Source of the DNA: Trissonchulus latispiculum
Lineage: Eukaryota > Nematoda > Enoplea > Enoplida > Ironidae
Direction: 5' to 3'
Length of the DNA stretch: 64,000 bases
Assembly: GCA_030248195.1 (NCBI GenBank)
Contig: JASAND010000719.1
Coordinates: 1-64,000 of the forward strand
Shown: positions 23,401-33,939 of the stretch, piece after piece
Layout of the letters: each line of letters starts with the position of its first letter
How positions within the stretch are numbered: the first letter of the stretch is position 1
The notes under the pieces: generated by a model
Told to the model about the DNA's origin: nothing
What the model saw: the letters and a program-made list of their open reading frames with translations, nothing else
Databases searched by the model: none
Position numbers and translations under genes: made by a program

Positions 23401-25204
23401 TGGCTGTTTGTAAGCCATTGGCCGTTGTTTAGCTACTTGCCAACGCTGGATAATGGAATTTACTAATTTTATTCGTCTGCCGTGCTTAATTATACTTCAA
23501 ATTAATTAAACTTTATTCAAAATGGTTTTTCCAAACGTCTAGCTCCAATCCGCTATAATTCTGTTTTAATATTGCTGGAGGACTACAATGAATTGATGAG
23601 ACGTTAACCACTGGACAAATTTAAAAACTAAGGTGTTAGCACAATTAAAATTTGCATGCAATTAGTAAATTTTATTGAAAAATAATTGTAACTACGATAA
23701 ATGAGTACGGACGTATTGCAAAGTTGGAGCTAAGTGTCAACATCTTATGTCGGTAAACTGAAAATCTGTAGTAATGTATCTAATGTAGCGATTATAATGC
23801 AATATGTGCGCGATATTATGCAGCAAACTTAAATTCTGCAACACAGTTGACGCATAAAATCAGTAAATTTGAGCTTCGCCAGCAGTCGGCCATTGACCAA
23901 CCAGCGGCCAACGGTCAACGGCCAAGGTTGTACCGGCCAACGCACAACACTATCCCCAACTAGGATAGAAGGCACTGTAATACGTACGTCTCAGCTAAAC
24001 TTTAGAGTATGATATTGTATTTATGTGCCTGTTTTAAGTGTTTTTATTGAAAAAAAAACTTGTAAAAATGGTAGAAAATATATATTTTAGAAAACGTCTC
24101 CAGCTTAGATCAAAGGAAGCTGACGGTAAAATGCCAACTAGGGCCGACTCTACTGCCAGTGATAGGTTGGTTATTTTTTACACTTAATTTTAGTTAACTA
24201 ATTTGTACGTAGTTAATCGTTTAGTAATGTTTTTACTTTCATAACAGGTTAAGTATAAGTTGTGATGTGCACTGAATACCCGAATGTCCACATAATTTCC
24301 GATTTGAGAAAATGTTTATATTATTATCGGCTTACATTGCAGTCGAAGTTACGAAAAATTTTGCAAATATTTCACTAAACAACAAAATTTTGAAAAGAAT
24401 TGCAAAAATTTCTTTGAGAATGTTTTTGAAGTCTAGACTGTAGCTTCGCTTTGTGATGGACATTCAATGCACAATTCAAAATTGGCGCCGAAAATACCTA
24501 TCTAAAATTTTAAAACGAAGTCTTTTCTTGTACTGAGCTTTTTAATCGAGGTGCACAACTGGACATCTGCATATACTTGAAGCTTTAACCAATAGAGATG
24601 AGCACGGGGCCAGAATTTTTCGGCCCGGCCCGGCCCGGCTCGCTCCAAATTTTGCTCGGCCCGACCCGGCCCGCCAAAAGAAAATTCCAAAATTTTACTA
24701 ACAATATTATTTCAAAGGTTTCAATGCAAGATGGAGACCTTAAATTATGCTTGGAAATGTTAGATTTTGCCACATAAAATAACCAGAATCAGTAAATGTG
24801 TAGCTAATTTTAGTGATTTTACAAACTTTTCTAGAGCTGGTCCGGCCCGTTTCGGCCCGCTCCGGCCCGCAGTTGAAAAATTTCTCGACCCAGCCCGCTA
24901 ACCATTAGAGGTCGGGCCGGGCCGGCGGGCCGAAATGCTCATCTCTATTAACCAATACTAGGTTATGAAATATGTGGATACGCAAAAAATATCCAGTGCC
25001 CATCATGGGTTAGCAGGGACGTAGTTTGACGTTTCATTCACTCCATATCCTTAACAGGTTAGAGGATTAATGTCCCTTTTGTTTGAGGTCTGCTTGTAAT
25101 TTTCTAGGTCAGCTATTTTGCGTTCGAATCGAAAGTCAAGCAATACTTCCCGAAGTTCTCGAAGTTCTGCTGGAACCACTGATCAGCTCAACGCGTTGGA
25201 ATGA
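17422..25204 (+). CDS. Candidate gene, four phase-compatible exons, acidic then Ser/Arg-rich product (5' incomplete)
   Basis: Exons 17422-17450, 18050-18165, 24091-24165 and 25108-25204 can be joined in one frame to a TGA stop, giving about 105 residues. The first is a 29-base exon (reading DAEASDAEEM) with a possible GC-AG intron (donor GCAAGT). The second is acidic and Ser/Thr-rich. The third and fourth are basic and serine-rich, with RSSRSS near the end. Acceptors are TTTTAG, TTTAG, TTTTAG and TTCTAG; the donor after 18165 (GTCCGA) is weak. An alternative model starts at the ATG at 24068, giving a 65-residue protein from the last two exons, perhaps with a non-coding first exon ending at a GTAAGT donor near 22543. 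No domain is recognised. The introns carry many transposons. Confidence 0.35.
18187..18570. mobile_element. TA-flanked MITE, copy 1
   Basis: Inverted ends TCAAGAGTA...TACTCTTG stand between TA dinucleotides, the Tc1/mariner pattern. Just inside are inverted words ATGCCACTAGGCA, CTATGCTCTGC and a run of C on the left mirrored by G on the right. No transposase. The 18 bases preceding it (GAAGCTTTCTATTAGTA) also precede copy 2, so the true unit may be longer or a flank was duplicated. Confidence 0.7.
18766..19150. mobile_element. TA-flanked MITE, copy 2
   Basis: It is a close direct copy of the element at 18187-18570 with the same inverted ends, internal words and C-run/G-run pair. Degraded relatives are visible near 26800-27010, 27860-28030, 35930-36130, 42590-42740, 46240-46300 and 48660-48710, all recognisable by the GTACTCTTG end, the TGCCACTAGGCA word or the AACTATG...GCTAACG segment. 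Confidence 0.7.
19247..20281. mobile_element. TTAA-flanked inverted-terminal element with nested inserts
   Basis: The ends AGCTTGGTTCACACTG and CAATGTGAACCAGGCT are inverted copies and TTAA stands on both sides (19243-19246, 20282-20285), the target preference of piggyBac and Kolobok transposons. Subterminal words are repeats of GTCTTATGT and its inverse ACATAAGAC. No transposase is present. A hAT-like insert (19883-20199) and a G/C-run-rich segment (about 19455-19865) lie inside. Confidence 0.75.
19883..20199. mobile_element. Nested hAT-like MITE with CCCCGG arrays
   Basis: CTTAAGAC occurs on both sides (19875-19882 and 20200-20207), an 8-bp target duplication as made by hAT transposases. 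The right end reads CCGGTGCATCTCTA, a hAT-like terminus; the left end is eroded. CCCCGGCCCC arrays lie just inside both ends. It is inserted in the TTAA-flanked element. Confidence 0.65.
20286..20918. other. Non-coding spacer
   Basis: No gene supported. A 110-codon minus-strand frame at 20522-20854 was considered but shows no domain, signal peptide or splice context. Confidence 0.4.
20919..22005. mobile_element. Inverted-terminal element, GTCAG-GGGGG-AAAACATG ends
   Basis: The left end reads GTCAGAGGGGGGAAAACATG and the right end is its inverse with a longer C-run; TATA stands on both sides. The word AAAAACATGG plus G- or C-runs recurs internally in both orientations (near 20957, 21250, 21300, 21780, 21800 and 21827). 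No coding capacity. The target pattern suits a TA- or TATA-targeting superfamily. Confidence 0.65.
22006..23340. other. Non-coding; possible promoter and non-coding first exon near 22440-22543
   Basis: Around 22440-22543 the composition changes to less AT-rich sequence ending in a strong donor (CATC|GTAAGT at 22544). This could be a non-coding first exon for a plus-strand transcript such as the candidate at 24068-25204, but nothing proves it. The rest holds no recognised feature. Confidence 0.25.
23360..23945. mobile_element. MITE with TTGGCCG subterminal arrays
   Basis: The left side carries repeats of TTGGCC and GTTGGCCG (about 23362-23430); the right side carries the inverted CGGCCAA arrays (about 23880-23945). 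The centre is AT-rich without ORFs. This is the same plan as the hAT elements of the window, but termini and target duplication could not be fixed, so the limits are approximate. Confidence 0.5.
24593..24947. mobile_element. hAT-type MITE, GGGCCG-rich family, copy 2
   Basis: TAGAGATGAGCA and TGCTCATCTCTA are the inverted ends, and TTAACCAA stands directly on both sides (24585-24592, 24948-24955), a perfect 8-bp target duplication diagnostic of hAT. GGCCCG arrays lie inside both ends. The body is the inverse of the 2394-2842 copy. It lies in the intron of the candidate Ser/Arg-rich gene. Confidence 0.88.
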
Positions 25205-25391
25205 AAAAGGCCCCAGTTTGACGACTTTTTGTACAATTTTTAGCCTTTTATGCAAATTCTAGTATTGTTTTGTTTTGTCTATTGTGCACAGCTTTTGTAT
25301 TCTGTCTAATGAGTTTTTCGCATTTGTAGATATACCCTTTACTCAGACAGAGTTTGCAGGTTTTTGGAAATTTTTGTAAACAAAAACAATG

Positions 25392-25753
25392 GAGATGAGA
25401 ATTTCGGCTTGTCTGCCCTCGCCGTGCCGACATCGATTGGTTAGCGGGCCGGGCTGAGATGGGAAGTATATTGGTTTTGGGCCAGATCGACTCTGTTCCA
25501 GTGTTGTGAAGTGAAAGAACTAAAATTAACTAAAAACTTACTCATTCTGGTTATTTTACAGCAAACGTTATCATTTCGTACTTCATAGTATAATCCAGCT
25601 TTCCCATATTGCTTTGGAAATAATATATTGTCAGTAAAATTAAAAAATTTGCTTTTGGCGGGCTGGTCCGGGCCGAACTGTGTCCGCTTGCGGGCCGGAC
25701 CGGGTCGGGATCTAGCGCTGGCCGAAAAAATCCGGCCCGTACTCATCCCTACG
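25392..25753. mobile_element. hAT-type MITE, GGGCCG-rich family, diverged copy 3
   Basis: A third family member runs from GGAGATGAGAATTTCGGC to CGGCCCGTACTCATCCC. Its terminal arrays are eroded by substitutions and the centre keeps the family words (for example TATTGCTTTGGAAATAATAT). No target duplication is visible. It is older than copy 2. Confidence 0.7.
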
Positions 25754-27259
25754 TACAATTACGGAAACCGTTTTGATTTTGTCGTTTCGTTCGTAGAAAT
25801 TTTATTGGTTTGTTATTTTTTATTCAGTCTATTAGCCTATATTAAATATAGATAAACTGATTATTACATCACCTGTTTATGACTTTAAGAGTTAGAGTGT
25901 CAAGGGGGGGTCTTATCCACACTGTTGGCAGTAAGAAGTCGATGTTGTTGCTTGTGCTTGTATTTTTTATGTATTACATTGTGGAGTATCCCTTTTTTCT
26001 TTGTGAATGATCACATATTTTGTTTGTGTATATTTTAATTATTAAACCAGTCTGATTTTTAACTAGGCCAGGCAAGCCGGTGTCGTATAATATTTTCCCC
26101 GTGATATTCCCCCCCCTGATATTTCCCCCCTTTCAGCTATAATATCCCGCCCTCCCTCAATGAAACCCAGCCAAATGAAGCAGCAGATTTAACAGGGTCA
26201 AAGCAGCAACTCTGTTGAAATGTTGGTAAGTTGCAAGTAAAAATGCTTGAAAACATTTTTACTAGGGTTGTTTGTTAGTTTTTAATTAGTATTTTATTGT
26301 TTAATTAATGTTAATGTTAAAATGAAACTAATTTTACACCTGTTTTAACACTGCTTAAAAAGTGTTAGAAAGTGTAAAAAGTTACTGTTTAACAGTATTT
26401 TTTGGCTAATTTTTTAATAATATTTTTGTTAATAAAGTTAATTTTGCAACTGTTAATAACTGTAAAAATGTTTATTAAAATTTGTGCTTTTCTTATAATT
26501 TAGAACTCTAATATTTACTGTTATTACGAATTGTAAAGTTTCGGATCTTTAACAGGGTTTTTAGGCATTTTTAAACCACTGTTTCTTATTTTTCACACTT
26601 GTCACCGCTAAATGTGCATAACATTTCCCTCAAATTGTAAGCAGCTGTTGCTTCTAGTATAAAGTCTGTTTCTTTCTTCTGAAACTTCTGATTTTTCGAG
26701 ATGGAATATTTTGGCTCTTCCAGCCAAAAAACGTAAAATAGATATAGCAAGTAAGTTTAAATTTTTGGATCACCCGGTGATGTGAGTAGTATAAAAAGGG
26801 GCGTTCTGGCTCAGAGGCGCAGGAGGCGCTTGAGCAGATCCTAAGATAGTTGGTTCAATATGCGTCTGCTGTGAGCTTTAGAACACAAACATTGCGTGCA
26901 AATTTCTTTTAAGTGATGGTCGAAGTTGGGGGTCAGCCATTATCGTGCAGATCATGTCGCAAGCCTAATAACTAAGATCGTGACACTTGTCACATACAAG
27001 TTGTTATGTACTCTTGAACAGATTTAATTTAATTTGATTTAATTAATTTAATTAGATTTAATTAATTTAATTTAACAACGAATTAGACAGATTACCTACT
27101 TCTGTCAGCATAGATCTAGGTTTACTTCAGCAAATTGGTGTAAAAAATTAAAACTTTTATATCAATCTGACAAGTCTGGTTTTTTTCACTTTCCAAGACA
27201 TTATTGTAATACAGATATTTTTGTCATTCCCAAAACATTCTTCCAGTGCAGTCGTTTTT
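25754..27259. other. Non-coding, C-run cluster and simple repeats
   Basis: No gene supported. Runs of cytosines (CCCCGTGATATTCCCCCCC type) occur at about 26095-26155. TTTAATTTAATT simple sequence occupies about 27020-27075. A degraded copy of the TA-flanked MITE family lies near 26800-27010. Confidence 0.45.
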
Positions 27260-27469
27260 TCACTTATCCCAGGAAAACGGGGCAAAGCCGGGATTTATTT
27301 CCATTCGTTTTCGAATAAAACTGCTCATGGCAGTCGAGCATCGATTTCTGCAGTAGGAGTCACTGATTGCGCAAACTCGCTCGCAGAATGACATCCCGCT
27401 GGTTGCGCAGAAAAGCACACTGACACAAATGAAGATGGCTAGATAAGCTTGGGATACTTTGAATACCAT
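27260..27469 (-). CDS. Small secreted cysteine-rich peptide (69 aa)
   Basis: The protein starts with a clear signal peptide (residues 1 to about 25: MVFK, then a hydrophobic core to CATSG). The mature part has four cysteines at 29, 33, 40 and 44, spaced C-x3-C-x6-C-x3-C, followed by a basic RKR at 53-55 and a tail ending FSWDK. This spacing fits two disulfide-linked helices, as in helical-hairpin peptides; RKR could be a prohormone-convertase site. These readings are inference. A splice acceptor (TTATTTTCAG) lies 14 bases before the ATG, implying a 5' UTR intron and supporting real expression. No family is recognised: a neuropeptide, an antimicrobial or another secreted peptide are all possible. 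Confidence 0.65.
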   Translation of the reverse strand: MVFKVSQAYLAIFICVSVLFCATSGMSFCERVCAISDSYCRNRCSTAMSSFIRKRMEINPGFAPFSWDK

Positions 27470-28034
27470 AGCTGGAGCTGGACCTGAAAATAATTCACAG
27501 TCTTTATACCTGCAGTTTCACCAGCAGTTGCGGAAATGTTACAGTTGTGTAAAAGCCAAGAGTTTATAATAGGAAGAGTGATACACTCAGCTGTTCCTAA
27601 TAGAATAAGCTAGCGAGATTTGGCACATGAAAAACTAAGCTAATCACTATATACGTCACTGGCTTGCTGCTAGCAGTGAAGTGGACATGCTTATAAGGTT
27701 CAGGTTACTCTGCAGTGAATCATTTCAGCGAGGGTTTAATTCCCGCCCTGGACACTTTTCAGGTTTTCGTCAGGTTCAGGTTTTTATGCACTGTTTCGGG
27801 GGGGGATAAAGCGGTGAAAATTTAGGTAGGTTCTATTAGATTCTAGCGCTATATGGTTGATATTAGACAGTACCAAGGGTATAAATTATAAGAAATAAGT
27901 GTGCCACTAATCAAGATGTCTGTTATTACAGTAACCTGGGGGTCAGCCGTTAGCGAACAGATCATAGTTTTTGCTCTGATAACAGAACGCCTGCATGCTA
28001 TCACGATCCCATCAAAAGTGTTCTCTAATAACTG
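27470..28034. other. Upstream region of the Cys-rich peptide gene, plus MITE relic
   Basis: The first part should hold the 5' UTR exon and promoter of the minus-strand peptide gene; I cannot place them. From about 27860 to 28030 lies a worn copy of the TA-flanked MITE family (words GTGCCACTA and GATCATAGTTTTTGCTCTGA). Confidence 0.45.
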
Positions 28035-28731
28035 CACTCTTAAAAAGACTCTGTAGAAATTACAGGAAGTCTTGTAGTTCTCTACAAAAGTGCTCCTGTG
28101 CGGTCAGTCACTAGCGGAGCTTCCTGTATTTTCCACAAAAGTAACTTTTGTATTTTTACCGGTCTCTGGAATAGTAAAAATTACAGGAGTTTCCTGTAGA
28201 AAATACAAAAGAAACCTGTAGTTCTGTTCGACTTTTTTACAATCCTATATCAGATACCAAACCTGTATTTTTTACAAGACAAAACCTGTAAATTTTACTG
28301 GAGCGACCTGTTATTTCAGAAGGGGGGGGGCAGGTGTGGGGGGGCGGCCGCTCCCAAAATATTTTCGGCAGGGAGCGGCCGTTACAAACAATCACTCACT
28401 GGGTGTGGGAAGACTGAAAATTTGAAAAAATTCAAAAATTTCAGTCTTCATACATTATGACCACTGTCGCCCTTATATACAAAATTTGCGTTATCAGCGT
28501 ATCGAGTACTTTCCTGTGAGCAAACCTGTAAACCAGTGAAAACTACAGGTTTCATTTGTACTGAATACTGGTCTAACTTGTAATCAATTCTACCAAAGTA
28601 TGTCCTGTAAACACTACCAACGATGACCTGTAGAAATTACAAGACTCAACCTGTATTTTCTACAAAAGTTTTTGTACTTATCATCTACAAAAGTGATTCC
28701 TGTAGTTTCTACTGGAACATTTCTAAGAGTG
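28035..28731. mobile_element. CACTA-like element with many subterminal repeats
   Basis: Ends CACTCTTAAAAA and TTTCTAAGAGTG are inverted. The flanking dinucleotide TG is shared, compatible with the 2-3 bp duplication of CACTA transposons. Both flanks of the element are packed with CCTGTA and TACAGG words in both orientations, often as the palindrome CTGTAGAAATTACAG. Such subterminal arrays are the transposase-binding sites of En/Spm elements. A guanine-rich segment with GCGGCCGCTCCC and its inverse sits in the centre (about 28320-28395). No transposase ORF. Confidence 0.65.
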
Positions 28732-29537
28732 TGAGATACAGTTTCATCTACCTATTTTAAGGATTTCTATTCATTGCCAATTGCTTTACCCACGAGCTTA
28801 AAAAACTCACAGAAACCCACTTTTCTACCTAATTTGAGGTGCTCTTGGGCCCAAATTGAAGTCTGTTGAAATTTGAAGCATTCTTATTAGGTTAGTCTCA
28901 GAAATGCCCTGAGGAAATGTTCACTGGCTCAATTTTATTTCATTGACAAATAATTTAAAAACTGTGTAAGTGTGTTATTTCCGAATGAAAAACTTAAAGA
29001 ACCTTTTTCTTAAATGCAATCATTCTCCTAAATAAACACAAAATGATGATAGACCGGCTTTGGGTGTCTCCTTCAAATGCATAGCTTCCGAATATATTTG
29101 AATCCCAAGAGCCTTTCTTTGGGTTTAAGCCGAAATTAGCTACTATAATGCCTAATCAGCATTTGAAACCATTTTTGTGTATGAGTGAAAATTCATTTAA
29201 TGCGAGGAAGTTAACAGTCTTCCCTAAAAGTTCCACTTAGTTGGACTCAAAACAGCGGGCAACATTGAAACTTCTGCGGAAAATATGTAGGCAAATTTTT
29301 GGAAACGTTTTTATAAAATTGTCAGATACAGAATTGCAACGTGACCTTTAAATCTTACAACATACATAAAGTTATATACAGACATGTAGCAGTCATTTAT
29401 GGTCAACTTTGAAAATTCTGCTCTCAATAACAACATCTGAAAAACAAAAAATCTCTAGTCTGTCAAGAATCGAACGAGCACTTCTTTGCTTTCCAGGACA
29501 AACCTTCAATTACCTGAGAAGGGGTTGCAAAACGCAA
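28732..29537. other. Non-coding spacer
   Basis: AT-rich sequence in which no gene or clear repeat was recognised. Confidence 0.5.
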
Positions 29538-31879
29538 GGAACTTTCTCAAAAATCCAAACAACTAAACGTTTGGATAAAAGCCCTATCGTTTGTTGTTTG
29601 CAAACGTTTTATCGTTTGCCTTTTATCGTTTTGGGATATAAGTTGTTACAAAGCTTCTGAACTTCATTCAAGGTTTTTGCTGTTTGTATATACTAGAGTT
29701 GTTATTAAGACAGCTAGTCTGTAATGCTGTTTTGCCGTTAGCGTGCACACTAGAGCTGGGACCGGTTCCAATTTTCAAAACCGGTTCCGGTTCCGGTTCT
29801 AGAGTACCGGTTCCGGTTCCGGTTCCGGTTCCGGTTCTAGCTTCCGGTTCCCGGTTCCAAGTACAAAATTCGTAGTTACATTTTAACATTATTTAATATT
29901 GGATGCAGGCCCCCAGCAAGGGTTATACAATCAAAATTAAAAAGCAATACTGCAAAACAATTGGAATAGGTAATGCGATAATAACCAACTGGGTTAAACT
30001 TTTTTGCTTACTTAGAATTTTAAAGTTTTTGGCTTACCTTGAACTTGCTCCATTACAAATGCTATTACTATATGCACAACCACAACATACACTAAAACTT
30101 GTAAAAAAATTAAAACTTTAGTATGGTCAAGCAAATTGTTTCGATAATTCACGGTGAGATTCTACTGTGCATCTAAATGCAGACAGCGCCTTCTGAACAG
30201 AATCTTGTAAACTGCACACAGGTGGACAAGGGGGGGGGGGGAAGGGGGGGAATTCCCCCACCCTCGGCGAAGTCGCCCACAAGGGGTCGCGAAATTGCTG
30301 CCACAAGGGGTAAGAAAATTGGCCACAAGGGGTAAGAAAATTGGCCAAAAAATGGGTTTTACGACCAAAATTTCCAAAAATTTTCCGGCTTCGCCGGAAT
30401 TTTACAGTGTCAGAAGCAAATAGTTTCCAAAACATTTAAATGCATTTGAAAGCTGAAAGCCAAATTGGAAAGAAGAACATATATATTAAGGTTATATTTA
30501 ACGAGGAAATGTACAGTCACATTAAAGATTACACAAAATAGCTAATAGATACTTCTACATGCTGTTCCATTATTTGAACTTTGATTGACTTTCGTCTCCG
30601 TTGCCGATAGCTTAAAAATAAGAAATTAAGTACTCAACTTTCGAAGTTTTCTACTCCTCTAAAATTTACTATTTTTAAAAAAATGTTGCTTAAATCTTGC
30701 GTGCTGACACCACCACCTTCCATTTACCAATTTTTTTAGAAGATATACTCAATTTCCGACTACATCCCATCGAGCTCTCATCTTTTCTATGAGGTTAATA
30801 TTCAAATATGTAAGCTGGTCAAAGTTTTCATTCGGCGATGTAGCGTTCACGTCTGAACGAAAGTGCCCGTCTTTCATCAATTACAATTGGAATTTTAGAA
30901 CAGAAAATTTCAAAAATTCGTTAAAATTAATTTAGAGACATTTTCACAACTGCATTTTGTAATACACACAAAATTACTTAACAAAATTTGAAAAATCAGA
31001 AGCATGAAAACAAAAAATTACGAAATTTCTTCCGGAATAAAGGAAGTAGAAATTTTCCCTTACAATACATACATGTTCCTAATTTTTCAAGTATGTTTAA
31101 CATTTAATTTTTGTCTTAACAGACGGGACAATGTCACTAGTGTTAATTCAAAGAAACATTTGAAATTTCTCTTAATTCTATGTCTCGGCTTCAGTGAAAC
31201 CTGAAACGTGCCGCGATTGCCTGAAAAGGGGAAGCGGTGAATTTGTGTCACCTTCAGTGGAAGCTGAAGCTGTCGTTTTCAGTTTAGGGTCTAAATTTAT
31301 TCTATGGAGTGTCAGTTTCAGTTTCAATAATTGTACCTTCATTTCACGTTTAGTTTGAAACTCTTAATTATTATCAGTCTCATCCTACATATTTCGCCTT
31401 CAGGTCTAAATTCGTTTAGTTTCAGTTCAAACTAGATTTTTAGTTTCAATTTCAGTCACTAGCTTGAAAAAGACAATATGAATGGCAACCACAAAAACAA
31501 AATGCAGCTTTTGCAAAATTTAAACTCTTGGAAAAAAAATTAGTTCAAGTCCATTTTTAAGAGTGGAACCGGCCGGTTCTAAATCCTACTGGTTCCGATT
31601 CCGGTTCCGGCTCCGGTTCTAAAATTCCTTCCGGTTCGGTTCCGGTTCCGGTTCCAACCGGTTCTAGTGGAACCGGTCCCAACTCTAGTGCACACAGCTT
31701 CTACACATATACCTATATGCACTCATCAAGATTAGCCTATTTCTTCAACTTTGCAGCAAAGAAGCACAGCTGCAGATCCACGAAAAACAAGTGATAAAAC
31801 GTTAAAGAAACGTTAGAGAAAAATGTTTTACAACAACTGAAACCAAACGTTTAAACGTTTGGATTTTTGAGAAGGTTCC
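29538..31879. mobile_element. Outer inverted-terminal element hosting a hAT insert
   Basis: GGAACTTTCTCAAAAATCC at the left and GGATTTTTGAGAAGGTTCC at the right are inverted copies, with CAA on both sides. The arms (about 110 bases each) carry repeated AAACGTTTGG and ATCGTTTG words. Removing the nested hAT insert at 29751-31687 leaves an element of only about 400 bases. The 3-bp flank would suit a PIF/Harbinger-like origin, but this is tentative. Confidence 0.65.
29751..31687. mobile_element. hAT-type element with CCGGTT arrays, 1.9 kb
   Basis: TAGAGCTGGGACCGGTTCC at the left and its inverse at the right form the termini, and GTGCACAC stands directly on both sides (29743-29750, 31688-31695), a perfect 8-bp target duplication. 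GGTTCC arrays fill about 29760-29860 and 31570-31675. The interior is AT-rich with no transposase; it contains a G/C-run segment with an inverted CGGCGAAG-like core (about 30228-30400). It is non-autonomous. Confidence 0.9.
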
Positions 31880-32073
31880 CAAGGAGTCTGAAAACCCAGG
31901 AATTAACCATTAAAGTCTAATTTTATACTGGGTAACAGCAGCTGTAGCCGATTACTTATTCAACCCATAAATTTAACTCGAACTTGCTTCTAAACAGTAA
32001 AAGGAGGATTTAGAAAGACCAAAGAATATATACTTTCCTAGCTGACTTCGCATTTCGCAACCGTATGTGTAAC
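31880..32073. other. Short non-coding spacer
   Basis: Nothing recognised between two mobile elements. Confidence 0.5.
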
Positions 32074-32879
32074 CAGGGTTTTTTGCGTCCAGATGTGCGT
32101 CTGGACGCAAAGTTTCTTATCTGGACGCAATGAAATTTTAACGGGACGCAAGCTAGACGCAAAATTATTTCGGGAGAAATTCACTTTTGTAAGAGTAAAA
32201 ACTTTAAATGTTTCCAGTACCAATTTTTCCGTCGGTTATTTCATCGGGTCCTGGGGGTTCCGCCCCCAGACCCCCGGTGTTTCCCACTTTGTCATGGAAT
32301 GCCAAGGTGCAAGGTCATTCCTCAATGTTAATCAATGTTATTTGTTAAGTTGTTGCCCACCTGCATCCATCCAATCTTTTCGAACTCGTAAATTTCACTT
32401 CAGTAAATATAAAGATCTTTAAGTAGGTGCATAATCGTGTATATTTATATTGTTCTCATTCAACAGGTCAGGCAGGATCAAGATTAGTAGTAAACTAAAA
32501 CCCCGAAATTAACAAAATTGTAATTGTAGCAGGAGCAGAATATCTAGATTTTTTGGTTCTTCTAAAAAACGTTTTTCGCAAAAAATACACAAATGGCAAT
32601 TTGAAATAATTTAAGACTACCATTTTTCTAAAACTTTCAAATACAAAAGGCCTATTTACGAGCAATCCACGATGAGTTTATTGTAACCAGTGTTAATAGT
32701 ATTTACAAATGCTTCACTGTTTTGCCGTCGAATAATGCAGCAAGGAAGCATACACGCTTCTTTGTTTATTGATACTTACTTATTTAAAATTCAAAAATTT
32801 AGAGATATATACAATTAACACAAAAATGCATTAGCGTTAGGAGCTTTAGTTAGAATAGAGGTAACAGTTGCCAAATTAA

Positions 32880-33353
32880 CCTTTTCATTTAAACATTTTT
32901 CGTTTTTCATTAACCTTAAACATTTTCACAATGGATTTAATCCGTAATTTAAAAAATCTCCAAATTCTGGGGGGCTCTGCCCCCAAGACTCCCGAGTCCC
33001 GGTGCTCTGCCACCCAGACCCCCCGGTGCTCTGCCACCCAGACCCCCCGGTGCTCATTTGCAATATTGTTATCAAGGATCAGTAGTTCTCAGAGTTTTTT
33101 AACCTTTTAACGTTTTTTAGTTTTTAGTTTTGTTTTTTAGTTTTTTTGAGTTTTGACCTTTTCATTTAAACATTTTTCGTTTTTCATTAACCTTAAACAT
33201 TTTCACAATGGATTTAATCCGTAATTTAAAAAATCTCCAAATTCTGGGGGGCTCTGCCCCCAAGACTCCCGAGTCCCGGTGCTCTGCCCCCCAGACCCCC
33301 CGGTGCTCATTTGCAATATTGTTATCAAGGATCAGTAGTTCTCAGAGTTTTTT
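32880..33353. repeat. Direct duplication with GGGGGCTCTGCCCCC hairpins
   Basis: About 200 bases are repeated in tandem (32880-33107 and 33158-33353). Shared words are CTTTTCATTTAAACATTTTT, GGGGGGCTCTGCCCCC and GATCAGTAGTTCTCAG. The first copy has one extra repeat of the CCACCCAGACCCCCCGG word. The GGGGGCTCTGCCCCC word is a perfect short hairpin. No coding meaning. Confidence 0.75.
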
Positions 33354-33440
33354 AAACCGAATGTATGTTTCTACTTGGGTTCACCTAGTGAAAGTCATGT
33401 ACATTGGTACACGAATTCCGACAAAGCTTGATGAGACTGT

Positions 33441-33510
33441 GCCTCCGTAGCTCAGTTGGCAGAGCGTTTGCCTAGTGCGCAAAATGTCGTGGGTTCGAGT
33501 ACATGACTTT
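33441..33510 (+). tRNA. tRNA-Thr(AGT)-like relic
   Basis: An A-box-like TAGCTCAGTTGGCAGAGC is followed by an anticodon arm TTTGC-CTAGTGC-GCAAA, whose loop would present anticodon AGT, and a B-box-like GGGTTCGAGT. The T stem and the 3' acceptor strand do not pair, so it is not a functional tRNA: a pseudogene or SINE head. GAAAGTCATGTAC upstream (about 33388) is mirrored by GTACATGACTTTC at its 3' side. A relative lies at 41661-41740. Confidence 0.5.
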
Positions 33511-33939
33511 CTTCTTCTTTCTCCATAATATTTACTACCGTTTTTCTCAATGATATTCCTAAATATTTAATAAATTTTTAATACTTTAATAGTTTAACTA
33601 ACACTGAAATATCGGAATAATGTGTGTCAATAATATCGAAAATTACTCGAATCATTCGTTAGATGCAACAGATGACAAATAAAATCTTTTTAAACATTTC
33701 CACTACGGATCATTCTATAATTTCAAAAAATTCTTCAACTTCTGGGGGGCACCGCCCCCCAGTCCCCCTCCGTGTATATTGGACGCATCTACATGTATTC
33801 TGTAGGTAATCATGTAATCATGCACTACAGTTAAGCAGCATCTACATACTTTCAATCTAGTCTAAATAGCGTTACACTATCGATTATCGAAATTTTCATA
33901 AATAAAATAATTTTTGCACTAAAAACACGCTAAAACAAG

